Origin: Formicarius rufipectus
Taxonomy: Eukaryota > Chordata > Aves > Passeriformes > Formicariidae
Length of the DNA: 64,000 bases
NCBI GenBank assembly: GCA_013399695.1
Contig: VXAU01003709.1
Location: forward strand, 31,608 to 95,607
Direction of reading: 5' to 3'
Under the pieces are notes generated by a model. The model did no database searches and was not told the origin of the DNA. It saw only the letters and a program-made list of their open reading frames with translations. This document shows positions 23,884 to 38,122 of the stretch, one piece after another (the stretch's first letter is position 1; every line of letters starts with the position of its first letter). The translations under genes were made by a program, and so were the position numbers.

Positions 23884-26685
23884 TGAAACAAACTCAACAT
23901 TGGGCATTTCCTTGTTGCATCTGTTGTAATAAATTTGGTGTTGTTTTCCAGGTTTTTATGATCTCATTCCCTCATCATTTTATTTTGTGGCTGCATCTTT
24001 GTGCCTGAGCCCATCCTGCCATGTGTGAACCCCATTCCAGTGTCCCTTCCCAGCAGCAGTGGCCTCAACCTCCTTCTGTCCTCCCCGTGGCCTCCCATCA
24101 CCCTCCCTGGGCTTTAGTGAGACTATCCCAAGGTGCATCAAGGTATGACCCTTGATGTTTCAGGCACAGGAAATAAAGAACAAAGAAATGGGAATTTATC
24201 ATGCCCTTTGGGCAAATGGGAGTTAAATATTTGGAATATGTTAATGCTCAGTAGTCTGTGTTGTTTGATCTAATTTCTGCTGAGAGGAACCGTGTTCATG
24301 TTTATTTTAAACCAACAGAGCAAACCTCAGTTGTTGCAGTGGGTGCTGTGCTTGGCCAGGTGGGTGACACCTGTCGTGGTGGGAGCAATGGGAGCCAGCT
24401 GGGATTGGGATGCCCTGTTGCACCAATACCAGCACTAACACCTACTGTGCCAAAACTGGGAGGACCTTGGAGTTGAGCAGCAGGTCAGGGGGTCACATGC
24501 ACCTGCTTGTGCCCAGGGAGGAGAAAGGGACCCCACACCTGTGATAGAAACAGGAACACAGCTGGAAGGTGTGTTTTGGAAAAAATTGGGTATGCAGTAA
24601 GATGTAGGGCAGTATGACAGCGTGACTTTCCACCTGCTGGAGAAGTTTTTCCTGCCCTTTTCCAAATTTGCATATGAGTGAATATATGTTTTCTAAGCTG
24701 AGTCTTAACAGGACAAAGCAGTCCCTGGGTGCATTTTGTTTTGTTCTGGTTTTGCAGGCATTCTTCTGCCTGTTTGCTCCTCTCGTTCTCAGTCCCGCCG
24801 GGGACTTCTGGAGCTGATTATCATATTTGATTGACATTAGCCAAAGTTGGGTTGCTAACTGTAAATTAGATGATTCCCATCTCACTATATTCCTACAGTA
24901 TCTGGCTTTTATGCCATTTAGTTTGGCTTGATCCTTCATCAGTTTCTTGCTTTATCTTGCACAGATGTGAACATCACATGCAGGACCAGCAATGATAGGG
25001 ATTGTTCTGCAGAAAAGATGCTGGTCTGTGCTGGTGAGACAAATAGCGAGAGGTTTGTGAGCAGAAATGCATGCCCACAGCTACACCTGCTTGGGCTGAA
25101 GTGCACATATTCTGTGTAGAGGCAGCACTTTGACTCTGGCCTTTGTAGTTCAAGAACTGTGTGGACAGCAGGCACGCAGTGAGAGTCCAACGACAGTGGA
25201 AACTTTGATGCTGCTCGGCTATCTGTTCTTGTTAGCTTCTTAGAGCACAGGTGGTTTGTTTCAGCTTAAAATGACGAGATTAATAGAGATTCCTTGGCTT
25301 CATGTTTCAACCAGCAGAAGAGCAATACATTTGCCGTGAAAGAAAGAAATATATTGGTTGTGAAAAATATTCACTGAAGTATCTTGGAAAAAGAAAACTT
25401 TCATGTGGCTTGAATGCTACTGTAGGTGAATAGGGAATTTATTTGCATGTGCATGACATACATTTAGCTGTGATATATTAAATAAACTTATTTGGAAGGC
25501 GTGATTAATTGAAAGGACATCGGGAATTAGACCTTTAAAAAGTTCTCCTGCAACAAAGATACAGCATAGCTGTTTTCCCAAAATGGAACACCAATCTTTT
25601 CAACCAAAAGGAATCGAGTGTTAGAAGTCTCGAAGATAGTCTGCTTTCACAGCCTTGCAAAACTTCTTCAGGGAGGCAGATGAAAATAAGCACTCCTCTC
25701 AGAAAGCCACATTACACTCTGAAAGCAAATGTGCAAGTGAGTACCAGGGAACTCACACGAGGGAGGAGAGAGCTGCAGGAAATTCAGTCTCTGCCTGCAT
25801 GTAATTACACATGTAACAACCCAGCCCAGCACACAAAGCCCTCTGAAATCAACCTTCACATGATCTGTCATTCAAAAATTATTTATTTGTGAGACATGCC
25901 TCGATTCCTGCTCATAGGTCAGTGAAGCTGAAGCATCCTCTGGAGCACAGTTGTATTACTCAGTCACATTCTGCAGGCACACATCGAGTACCTGCTTTGC
26001 AGGCAGGCAGGAGTGATGACAGGCTGCCCAGGGACCAGCAGCCTGCTGTGCAAGCACAGCACGTCTCCTGCATTTTCAGCCCCTCCCTCACCATATTCTT
26101 CCCTGGGCTTGCAGCACTACCAGTGTCTGTTAAGCCCAAATATTTTCTAGCTACAGAAAAATTATTTTTGATCTCCAGGTGACACTGTAAGCAATCGGAT
26201 GAATTTCCTTTCGTAGCAGCTGGCTAGCAGTTTGCTGTTGATAGAAAATGCCAGGCAGCAACTCCTCTTTCTAATCTGCTGTGCAGCTCCCAGAATTGAA
26301 GGCTCTTTGCTTTCTGTTCTCCGCTAAAGACATTCCCCTCCCAGCTCCTGATCTCCCTCTTCCATGCAGCAGCAGGAGCCATCGCTGTGCTCACTGGGAG
26401 CCCTGTCCCATCCCTGCTGCCCTCAGCCCCTTGGGGTTTTGCCTCTGGACTCCAGGTATGAGCATGCAAGGGATGTGTCACACTTCCAGCACTTCTCAGA
26501 CAATGTTAAAAGATGGTGACTGGGATCCTGGTGAATTAGCTTCAACCTGTGAGCAGTCTGGGTGCAGTTACCTGGGCAAGGACCACAGGCACCTTAAATT
26601 CTGAATGATAATATTGTGTGAGCTCATCTGTTCACCTCCACTTCTCTACCCCTGTAAAAAGCTGTTCTCAAAAAAAAAAAAAAGA

Positions 26686-26736
26686 TCTGTGCATGTGTGT
26701 CTGTGTTTGTGTGTGTCTGTGTTTCAGGGCAAAGGT
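26686..26736. repeat. (TG)n-type imperfect microsatellite
   Basis: An A run at about 26670-26684 is followed by interrupted TG/TCTG units. Confidence 0.8.
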
Positions 26737-29040
26737 ATGCAATGTGAAAAGCCCCACAACCTTTAGATAGGAGAAAGGGTGGTCAAATGAGTTACTGGGT
26801 TGGAGGGGAAAGAAACCCAGAAGATCAACGGATGATTCACACACAAATCGGCAGAGCCCGCTATCACACAGCCAGATTACTGAATTATCCATCCTGAGCC
26901 TGGACAGTTTCCAAATTCTACATTGCAGGTTCAGCTTATCTAATTAAATGTGTTTCAGAGGCTTTGCCTCACTGTGTGCCTTCCCAGAGTTACTTTGCAA
27001 AAAATGTGGGAAAAAGAAGCAGGTACCATTCACACCATGAATCCTGATTCTGATGGACTTTGGAATGCTGTATAACCACTGGCTAGTAATTAGTTAATAG
27101 ATGCCTATATCAAACAGAAAAGCCAAAATTATATTCAAGGCAAGACATTTGTCATCTGTGTTTGAGGCTTGGCTGCAGATGCCATGTAAAACTGCAGTTA
27201 TTTCTGGTTACTCCTTTCAGGGAACAGCTCCATGTCCTCTAAAGCCAGGCAGCAGCCCCACTAAGGCAGGGTGTGCCTGAATTGTCTTAGCTCCTTTCTC
27301 ATACACCTGCCCCTCAACAGAGGTATTATCTGAATAGCTTAAGTCAAAATAGCTTTAAGATCATGTCACAGCAGCCTGTACAGATTTTGTAGGGGTCTTA
27401 CAGCTTGAGGAAATGGTCTCACCTGCCTTGGGCTGTGCTCAGAAGCGTGTTAGAGTGGGAGACTTTGACAGTTCCTCTCCCAAGGTAGGGAAGGCTTTGG
27501 CAGACCTCAGCAAAGCCCATGTATATCCCTCAAACATACGTGCCTCCACCAGCAGCAACCTGCACAAAACTCCTCTTTTGCACTTCTGCATCACCCCTTC
27601 ACACAAAAACTGGACCGGTACATTGTATTCTAAAGAAAGAAATATTCCACCGTTGTGTCCTCCCAGGAGAAAAAGTATGTTCCCTAAATATAAAAGTAGA
27701 TTTATTACATGAGAAAAATGCAGGGTGCATTTTGTCACAGTGTTTTTATTACTTTCTGATCCAGAGGGAAAATAATTTATTACAGCAGCAGTTGCCAAGT
27801 CAACTGCTGTGCCCCAGCCATCCCCATGGAGGGGGCAGCGTGTCACCTGGATGTAGGCACAGAGTCTGAGGGGAATGAGAGCTTTTTTTAATCACATATC
27901 ACCAGTTTTAATACAGCCCAGGTTTCCAGTGGTTATTTACAGGCTGGTTAATGACGCCCTGTGACACTACTCTGGATTTACTCCAGGTTTTAGTAGACAA
28001 GAACTCACATGTTTCATTATTTTGTTATTCTCAACCAAAAGCCCTGAAAAGGCATTGAAGGTGGATTCTCAAATTACCACAGGACAGCCTGTGCCTACCA
28101 GTGATGGGAATAGGCTGGTGATCCCTTTTTCATTGCCTTGGAAAGAAATCCATGTCAATTGGTCAGTGTATTCTCTCAGATTTCAGGATGTATTCACCAG
28201 GATTTCTGGTGCAACCTCGAAGAGGTGATGTGCTTGAGGACTTTATTTAAAACCCATGCCATAGTAGAGAAGCTTGGCTGCTCTACCTATACCAGTTAAT
28301 CTTTGCATTGTAAGTTCTAGCAGTAGGTACAGGCATTTGCTGGAGCTTTACTGTTTGCCTTATTTATGACCTTGTCCTCATACTCAGCACTCAAAATTCT
28401 CTCTCAGACTCTTCCATATATCAGCCTGAAACGAGTCTTTAAAAAAATGTCTGTTCTACTTTCTATTACCACAAGCAGGCTCTGCAAGAAGAAACCTCTT
28501 CCGTTCCTGGATGACTGAAAAGCGTATGTCCTGGGCCCTCCTGGGAGCTCCCCAGGCATCCAGCTGCAGCAGTTCTTTGCCTCAGTACCCTTGCTTTGTT
28601 ATTTCTCAGCACATGCATAGCATGTACCTCATACCTTCACCACTGTTTCTGCACTCACACCTGCTGGCAGCAGCTCACCTGGAATGGGTGAACTTGACTT
28701 GGGAGGAACGGGCACTTCACTCCCTTTCCTCCGAGATGGGAGCCTTGAGTGACAAGGACAGGTATGTCCTGCTAAGCATTTAGCAGCCACCATAGCTGTG
28801 CTGCTCCTGTTCTTGTGTTTGATGAGGCAGCAGCAGCAATGAAGACATGTTTTTAGGAGGTCTGTCCTTTGTCTGGATGAATTGAGGACAGAAATGCAGT
28901 GTGATCAGTGTCACTTATGGGTCTGATTAGGATACTGTTGTGATGCTGCCAGTAAGCTATTGCCCCATCATCCTGAAGCTTCAGTTTAGGAAGGCTGGAA
29001 TCTATACGCATGAGTGTGTAATTCTTCCCCCTCCTACACT

Positions 29041-29087
29041 GAAAAAAACAAACAAACAAACAAAAAAACCCAAAACCAAACCCCAAA
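29041..29087. repeat. A/C-rich tract ((AAAC)n and AACC units)
   Basis: AAAC units grade into CCCAAAACC-type units. One of about ten similar tracts in the window. Confidence 0.85.
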
Positions 29088-32000
29088 TAGACTTTTTTAT
29101 TAAACTCAATAATGAAAAAAAGCACTAAGACTAAGTAGGCTCTCCTCAGTTTCTCTGGAAATCTCCTCTGCCTGAACTAGGGGAATAAACTGGGAATTTG
29201 TTTTTATCCAAATTCTTTTAGCACTGAAGTTTGCTCAGTATATATTGCTTATTTCTGGATATTTCCTTCCCCCCTACATATTACAGAAAGCAATACTATG
29301 AGCAGGAAAAGCACAGCACAATCTAGTCCTATCTGCTACTGGAGAAAAAAGTTATCCTCGTCCCTGCAGTACAGGCCTTATTCTAGGGCTGGGATAAATG
29401 GGCTTGACAGAGCCCTGTGTGAAGAGGAGAAAGGTACACAGAACAGCTCTTGGGCCATATCATTGTCAGAACTGCTAGTTACCCAGGTTTCTTTAATTAT
29501 CTTTTTTTTTTTTCTTTCTAGGGATTGTTTTAGTTTTAAAATCACACAGATAGGGGAATACTGGGAAAACAATCAACAGTTGCTCAAAGTAGCCATGATT
29601 ATGCACTATTGCAGCAAGTATCTGTTTGGGGAAAAAAAATGTGTGTGCAGGTGCATATGCCATGAACACGAGCATGGAGCCTGGGAATTAGGACAAGGAG
29701 GGAAGGAGCTCATGGATAGTTAGACTTCCTGGCTATAGGAGTCACTTCAAGTCCTATTTTCTTACTAATTGACGAAAGGAAAGAGAGCTTGAGGAAAAGT
29801 TTGAAGTATCCCATCAAGGCGTTGAGGGGTACAGCATCCAAAGAAGTCCTCTGGTTTCTAGTGTTGGGGGCAGCTTCTGGTTTGGGCTGGAAAGAAGTGG
29901 GGTGGGTGAGCAGAGAACACGGCTCTCCCCCTTGCTGATTAATTTTAACATTCTGCTCCAAATATTAGAAAGTACATTTGCAACAGATGTTTCAGGGGGA
30001 GAAACCTCTTTAATCCCTTCCTTCAGGCTAAATAGCTTTACAAAATCCTCCCCAGGGCTTTGATAACCCAGTAAAAATAACAGCTGAGCTACAGATGATC
30101 GCTAATCTTGCTGCATGAGTTCGATCACAAAATGGTTGGCCAGTAATTTCTCACATGTGAGGGCTCTTTTGCTTAGATATGTTATGAGTTGTAGTTCTAA
30201 AATCTCCTGATACAATTTAAGAAAATATACAGTGGATTATGTGGTTGGGTCATCAAACATCAACCACTTTCACGAACAGCAAGATGAACATGGGATCTAC
30301 CAGGATAAATGGTATCAGGGCTGACTGAAGACTGAGTAAATGTGATTTAGCAATCAAAATACTACTTCATAAGAGTAGGGAAAAAAATCTCTTCTATATC
30401 CCAAATTATGTATTCATATTGGGATTTATTTTGACTGAATGCCTCAATCACTGGAAGCAACAAAGTTGAAGTTAGACCAACACAGCAGTTTGGAAAATCC
30501 CAGCCCTGAAAGCTGTTGAAAGACTTGGAAATAACTCGAGCCGTAATGAGGGATATTATTAACATTTCTTACTTATCTTGCCATACTGCCTGGATGCTTA
30601 GGTCAGGAATTTGAACCTCCTTTGAGCTGGGCAGTATGCATAAATTCCAGCAGATCCCTTTAAATTAATATCAAATACTACGTTTGGAATCTTTAAATAT
30701 TAAGAAATATGGTTTCTTTGTGCCTCAGTCTGTGTATCTGCCACTCAGAACTACTAACACCTTAAACAGGGATTTTACAGCTGCAAAATCAGCAGCAGAA
30801 CAGGATCTGCCAAGAGCCAGGTACAGATTAAACCACTGTCTTTGGGCTCTGCAGCTTCTGGAGTCACACAGCTACGTCAGAATCTAAAATTGTTTCTAAA
30901 CTTAGATAATTTTTTAAAAGGAAGTTTATCTTTGCCTTTCATTGCATTGAGCTTTGCTTCTCTATGTAGGTCAGTGGCCAGCCTCTTGGAGCAAATAGTC
31001 CTTGATCTTGCAGGAGCCAGCCTGGAAAGAAAATGAACACTCAAGACTTTGTTGGAGGGGTCACGTTAAGTGGAGTCAAACCCTGTTGGCACAACTATTA
31101 ATTACAATTTTAATTCCTAGGTTTTTAGAAGGTCAAAGCCAGAGACATGTCTGCTAACATTGCCTCTTTTGCAGCATCTTCACTTATCTCCAGGCCCCAA
31201 GTTATTCCATATGTCCCAAAATGTTTAATTTCAAGGTTTTCCAGGATGGACTGGAAAGACAGTCTGCTTTTGTCCAGTGCCTCAAGTCAGAAGTGATTGC
31301 AGACCAACACAGCCACCGCTGTCAGTCCCTCAGCTGCTGGGTGTGCACAGCATTCCTCACCTCTGGCTGTGGAAATGAGCACATCTGGGTTTGTCTGAAC
31401 AACAGTGAAGGGGTTTGATCCTTCCTGCACTAAAAGTGTAACTGCTGTCTTGGTTTAATGCCCTGAAAGGTGACATCCCGACCCCACCTCATCCCCACAA
31501 CTCTTTTAAGAAGAGTCCTTCCCTTTTTTATCGCATCATCTCCTACTGTCCTCCTGGGGGCTGCTGTGATTCCCAGCCCTGCTGCAGACTGTTCCTGAGG
31601 CAGAGAGGTGCTGGGTGACACATAGGACAGCGTGGGGTGGAGAACAGGGGTACCAGTTCTCCTGGTGGAGGGTAGATGATGACAATGCTGAGGCAAAACC
31701 TCTTTGTGGAAGGAAGGGGCAAAGGGCATGGGCAGTGCAGCTACTTGAGGGACAAAAACAAAGTTAAATGATTTTGCTAAGTAGTGCAATGCTTCTCAGA
31801 AGGTCAGACACATCAGTGAAAGGTAAGGCAGATTCTGCAGATGATGCAAATATTGCAGCGCCCATTGCAATGGGGTGTTGTAGAGCTAGGCACCATCATG
31901 AGCAAAGAAGGACACTAGAAAAGGTCTAAAATAAAAGCAGATGTAGTCTCTGCAGTCTGTCCTGAGGAGATGCAGCAAAAACACACTTCCTTCTCATTCA

Positions 32001-35000
32001 CAATTTCATCTCTAAATACAGCCATAGGAATCTGTTTTCTGTATTTTATGCTGCTTCTCCCACTGTCTTGATCCCTTCTTTTCCTCTGTAAGCCCAATGT
32101 ATTGTTCTCACTTGAGATCCAGAGCTGATGGCTTGTTTGCTTTCATTGTCAAGTATTGCTTTCAGTTTCACTGCTGTTATCCTTCACTTGTACTTTGAAA
32201 CAAAGGCACTATGCAAACAGAGAACAAACAATGTCCTATAACAAAGCATTTAAGGCTCTTTTGTGTGTTATCATGAATTGTCTTCTATCACCCCATATTG
32301 TTGACTAGTTGTGAAACTTGGTACTCTCTGCTATCCACTGGATGTGGGGACCCAGTACTTTTTTCAAATCACTTTGAGGGCTTTTCCAAACAAAATCTTA
32401 ATCCCCACATCTTTATGCCAAGGTCCGAGGCTTGGTGGTTGTATGTCAGCATTCCTATAGCCAGGCAAGACGAGGGCCACCACTTCTCTCCAAGGATAGT
32501 TGACTTTTGATGCTGTTTGGAAAGACCATGTGATTATAAATTGTGATACACTTAGCAGGCCTGTACTTCTCTTTTTCTTCTTACGTTTTTTTCTAGCTGT
32601 GCTTTAGTACTACATACATTTTCAAATAAAAAATTATTTATTTTTTATATATAAAAAAGGTGGAGGAGGTGGGTATTTATTAGAAAACAGACTAATAAGC
32701 TCTCCCAGGCACTGTAAAAACCACTACTCTTTCTGGGTTTTTTTGTTAAAATTTTTTTTTTTTTATTTTCAATGGTGAATGAAGCCCAAGTCTTTAAAAC
32801 AAATTGCGCGGTTTTTTTTCTTTTTTCATTTTTAAAAATCTGACCTCTAAAAGAAATCTTAAAAACACCCCACTAATAGACCCCACAGGATGGTAAATTT
32901 ACTAATAATTGATTCATCTGTCTTTGAAGATGATTCTTTCAAAGAATAGGTAGACATAATAAAAAGGCAGAGGTCACACCAGCAGTTACAGAGCATGGCA
33001 GGGAGTAGCCACCAATAGAACCTTTATCTTAGGGATGACCTCCTTGAGTTACAGAGAAGTCTGTGGATGGGACAGTGGGCAGCACTGGTCAGTCCTGCTC
33101 CAGACTGGGGACCAATTTGTAGTGTCTCCTTAAGAGATGGCTCTGCCTGTGCTCATTCCTTCTACAGAAAGAATTTCTAAGGCCATGTATTGGATGTTTT
33201 AATCTCTAAGAAGCAAAGCATTAATGTGGCCAAAATTGTGCTTTACAATAGCAGAAACCTATGTAAAGCTACCTCCTCTTACTATCACCTTGTCCAGACC
33301 CTCAAGGCCTCGTCTGAGAGGTGAATGGTGGGGGTTATACTTGTCTCCCTTTCCTTCCTCAGTTTTCCCCTCCCTTACCAGCCTCTTCTGTTTTTCCTGA
33401 AGCACAAAATTATCTCCACCTGCACCCTGCTGTCAACAGCTGTGCTCCTGACACCCCAGGGAACTGGTCCAGAGGTTCCCTGGATGCCTCTAAAAAGCTT
33501 TTCCCCAGCTTTCCCAAGTACCTGCAACTCTCCTGTGGAGGAGAACTTAAAGTTGGATTGTAGGAGGAGACACAAATGGACCCTGGAGTTGCTTGGCAGA
33601 GGGAAGCACCACACTTATTATCCCAAAAGAATGGTGAACTGTCTCTTGAGAAACCATCCTTTCATAATCAAAGGTATCAGGAAAATAAAATTATTTGTCC
33701 TTCTGCTGTCATTAGCACTAAACTCTGCAGAGGACAAGCTGCCCATGGAGAAATTTTAGCCCTTGCTTCCATAGACAATATCCCCCAGAAATAAGGTTAA
33801 CACTACTTCGCTTTTATTGCTCTAAACTGGGAGTGCTGCAAAACGCAACCTAAAGCACAGCTTTGTTTTATCTGAACCCTGCTTCAAACCAGTCCATTAA
33901 TGAAGTAATTGGGCATAGCCTGAGCAAATTGGAATTGAACATTGCTTATATTCAGCTTCTAATGTGCTCATTCTTTGAGGGCTGAAAGAGTGAGCTGCCA
34001 TGCAGCAGGGTGAGACTCGCCAGAAAGGACTACGTTGTGCAGGCTGGACTGTGAGCCAAAATAGCAGCCGCCTCTGTCGAGCAGAGGACAGTTCATTTGC
34101 TTGTGTTGGGGGGACTTTGCAGGATAGAAATGCTTTGGTTTGTTATTTACAGAATAAACCACAGAGTGCCCTTCTGCTGAAAGGCTCCTTCATGTTTGGG
34201 CTGCAAGAAAATAGGAAGGAAAAGAAGGAGAAAAGTGTGGGAAGTAGGGAGAAACGAGGCTATGGGAGAAGTGTCCTGTCCTGCAGGTCTGCCTCACCAC
34301 ACTTTGCTGTCTCACCTTCGTCTTGCCCTTGTTATCTTCCTTGCCTCTCCAGCTGGAGGAGCTGAGGTGATGTGCCTGCAGGGTCTGTTAGCAGGGACAG
34401 GCTGGCAGGGTCTGCTGCTGCCTCTTGACCAGGGAAAGCCGACAGTCTCCCTGTTACAAGATCAGTAGGGCGGTAGCTGGGTTGGCAGGAATCGCCCTTA
34501 TCCCTGCCCAAACCAGACTAAAATCCTCCTGGCCCTGAGATTGATGGCTGGAACAATACCAGCCTAGGAGTGTGTGGCTTTCAGCATCTTTGTGAGTTTG
34601 GAATGTAAGGTGGCACATGGCCAGGCACCCAGCTCCATGTTCAGACCACATATTCAAGCAGCACCCCCAAGTTAGCTCTTGGAAGATGCTTTCCAGCACC
34701 CTAAAACTGCAGCTTGGGCTTTCCTTTTTGCCCAGGCCCAGCCACAGGGTGAGACCCAGGCTAAGCCCCAGGCAAGGCACTCATCTTTGCCTCGAACTAC
34801 AGACCCCTCCAAGACAAACCTAGCACCATTCCTGCTTTACTTTGGATTTTTAATTTACTTGAAATCCTTTCCAGTTCCCCTACAGCTGCGACTCTGGTTT
34901 TTTTCTTTCTCTCGCCTGTTTTTTCTGGGAAGTCAGTGATGGGAAGGAAGGAGTTGGTTTTGTCATGGGAAATTTAATATTCATTTCAGACAGCCCTCTT

Positions 35001-36298
35001 AATACCTGAAGAAAGAAGAGCAGAGGGCACTGGGTCTTTGACCTTCTACCTGTTCTGCAGACTTTGTTGCTCAGTCTTTTAGAGCTATTAACTTGGCACT
35101 GACAGATAGGAAATCTCACAGAGAGGATGGGGAGACCAAGGTCAGCACGGGTGAGGAAGCTGATTCAGAAACACAAAATTGACTTTTTTGATGTATTGGT
35201 GACTTCCACAACATCTCCATCTGAAACTACTTGGTCAAAGCATCCCAGACATAAATTACAGAGTGGAGTTCAGAAATTAGTAGAAAGACAGGAGTTATAA
35301 TCACCACTACAAGGATTTTACAGTGCTAAGGAAAACAAATATTTGAAAATTAAAATGCTTCCAAGGCAAACCCACAATCCTGGGATTTCAAGCCTTCATC
35401 AGGTTTAAACCCCTTCAGGTAGCAAGGCTAAAACTGTAGCAGTGATCTGCAGGTTGCTTCAGTCTCTCTGTTCTTGTGCTTACATCCTGGAGAGGAAGTC
35501 CCTGGCTCCCACAGCAAATCTCTGCTCAGCTTTCTTACCCATTTCTTTTCAGGAACCTTTTGTTCTTTCTGAAGGTAACAGTCAATAGCTACTAATGCTG
35601 CAGAGACCTACTTCTTCTTGTCATAAAACAAATGAAAATATTATTGGCAATTGCATCTAAATAGAGAGTTACAAAATCAGAAGGGAAAAAACCCAATACA
35701 CTTTTGGATATAATGGAAGGGTTTAAAAGGTAAACTCAAATCTATTTATAGAATATTCCGGTGCCTAGTCCTGCAGCATCATATGGTGCATGATCACCTG
35801 CTGGAGAGTAGCAGAGCTGTGCCCTTAAAAAATGAAGCTTTTCCTGCCTTCAGATAATGAGCAGCTGCCAGGATGGAGCTGTGACCCAGAGGTTTGTAGG
35901 TTGGCACAGGATTAAGAAAAAATTACTGACTAGGAAGAAAAAAGAAAGAAATGAGTCTGGGGAAGAAAATGGCCCGAAAAAGCTGTAGAAAAGCATAGTC
36001 AATTAGCTGCTGGAATGACTAATTTCCAGGTGGGTGGATCTGAGAAGCCTGCAGAAACTTGTGTTAAGCCCCAAGGCTCTGCTCCCGGCACGTGAGAGAG
36101 GTATCTCAGAAAGGGACCCAAAAGCATTAGCACATCTGCTGGGAAGTTTCATGACACAGTCAACAGGGGATGGCTCAGATGAGGCCAGGCAAGCTCTGAA
36201 CCCACGGGGGCTGTGGTCATAGACTCTCTTTAGTAAAACAGAGACCTAAATCCTTCCTTCCAGGTACCTGAGTAGGAGTCAGCTTCCTTTTTAATTTT

Positions 36299-36315
36299 AT
36301 TTTTTTTTTTTTTTT
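36299..36315. repeat. Poly(T) run
   Basis: T run with a single preceding A interruption, no element body recognised. Confidence 0.8.
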
Positions 36316-38084
36316 CCATTTAAGAGCTCTGCTGAGTGGTTAGAGCAGGGCAGATGTGCCAGCAGGACTTTGACTCTGCTGGTGGTGGGCTGAGGATCAC
36401 CAGCTCTTTTACAGGGCAGGAGGAAGAGGCACACACTCAAGGAGGAAGATGGGGTAAGAAGGAGGAAGTGCAGAAGGAGAAGAAAATGAGAAGATGCTCC
36501 CTGTCCTCCTCTGCTGACACCTTTTCAGCCTGTTGCTGAGAACATGGTTCAAGGGAGAGGACCAGAGCAGTCGCCATAGTTCTGCTGTTCAGTGGTTTGG
36601 GAACTGACCTGGCCAGGAGCATCTTTTTAACTGTGCTGGCTGTGTATTTGGTATTAAATAGTTACTAAAATACAGAATCTGCCCTTATCATGTATCTGGG
36701 ACACACACACACACCTGTGCTGCCAGCTATATACTCCGTCTACCAGGCTACAGAGACGTGCTGTTTCTCATACACCCTTTTTCAGGCTTCCTCAGCCTCA
36801 CTGGCCTCGGCCACGATGGAGTCAGTGTCAGGTGCCCTGGACACGCTGCTATTTAGTGCACACAGCTGGCATGTGTGGGTTTCACTCAAGGAAGGGTTTG
36901 AACAGCTCTTCACAGCTCTTATGGGAGCATTTCACAATGAGACTTACATAAAAGACAGGTAACATCTCCCCCTCCTTCTCTGCCCACCTTTTGGAAGGAA
37001 ATCAGCAGCTAAAATGTGTGTTGTTAAGAGCTTGATCTCAGAGCTCTCGGTCAAGTGTTGAAAGTGCACATTGCTAGTGTAGGATGCTCAGAGGGCTTGG
37101 GGAAAGAAATCTCCAGTTTCCATCCCCAAACTGGGTTTACTGGGGAGATGAACAGTGTAGTTGACTGGGTGAATTATTTTTTAACATAAGCCTCAGTGAA
37201 CTTGAAGGTAAAATAATGAGGAATGTTCCCAGACAAAACCACAGCACAAGTGACCATGAGTGACTTCAGTAACACTATGCCTGTTTTCTCCTGTATACAC
37301 ACTCAGAAATCAGATTTCAGGTCAGCTTAAAACCTGAAGAGTCACCAGATTTCAAAATGGAACATATAGATACTGCAATATCTTTATCTATAGAATCGAT
37401 TTACTGTTAAAAGGAATTTATACTTTTTTCTGTATAAGACAATAAAAATACTTACTGGCTGGTTTGCTGACTTAAGCCTTGCTTAATTTGGAACTCATTG
37501 CAGATGATGATTTCACATATGGTCATTTGTGGATATATTTCCCCATATATTTTATTTTCTACTAAGATAATTAAGTCAAATGTGCAAAAGCCACAACCAT
37601 TACCTTGTATATGCCAAGCTGCTCTTCATCTTGTCTTTTCCTTTCTCTTACAGCTGCCTATCCTGTTTCTGAAACTATCTCATCCTACATAATACATTTA
37701 GGCTTAAGAGCTGAGATTAAATGGCAGGTATAAAACCAGGTCTAGCATCTCTGTAGCTTGAACCTTGAGTGACAAAAGTTTACTGAGGGAAGGAAATACA
37801 AAGTATATTCAGGGTAAACTGTGGGTTCATAGTGAAAATTAATAACACTGTGAAAGAAAATTAATGGATTGAAAAATACTGAAGTGACTTTGTGCAGATG
37901 CTTTTAGGTTAAATAATATATTCTGAAAATTCACTTTTGTTCTGTGGTGAGGTGGGAGCTATATGTTAATTTCTTTTATTCCTGGATCATTTTCTCTCTG
38001 AGCTGTTATCAGTTGAATTTTCAGTACTACATTGAAATGAATATTCATTGCAGAGTTACAGGCTTTTGAAAAATCTGCAAGGAA

Positions 38085-38122
38085 AAAGAAAAAAAACCCC
38101 AAACCACCAAAAAACCCAATCC
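38085..38122. repeat. A/C-rich tract
   Basis: Short A-rich stretch with CCCC and CCACC interruptions; the opposite strand yields a spurious Gly/Phe-rich frame. Confidence 0.75.

Noticed and set aside
23443..23886. 147-codon plus-strand frame
   Set aside because: Its C-terminal third is a CR1 3' end read in antisense; the rest has no family resemblance.
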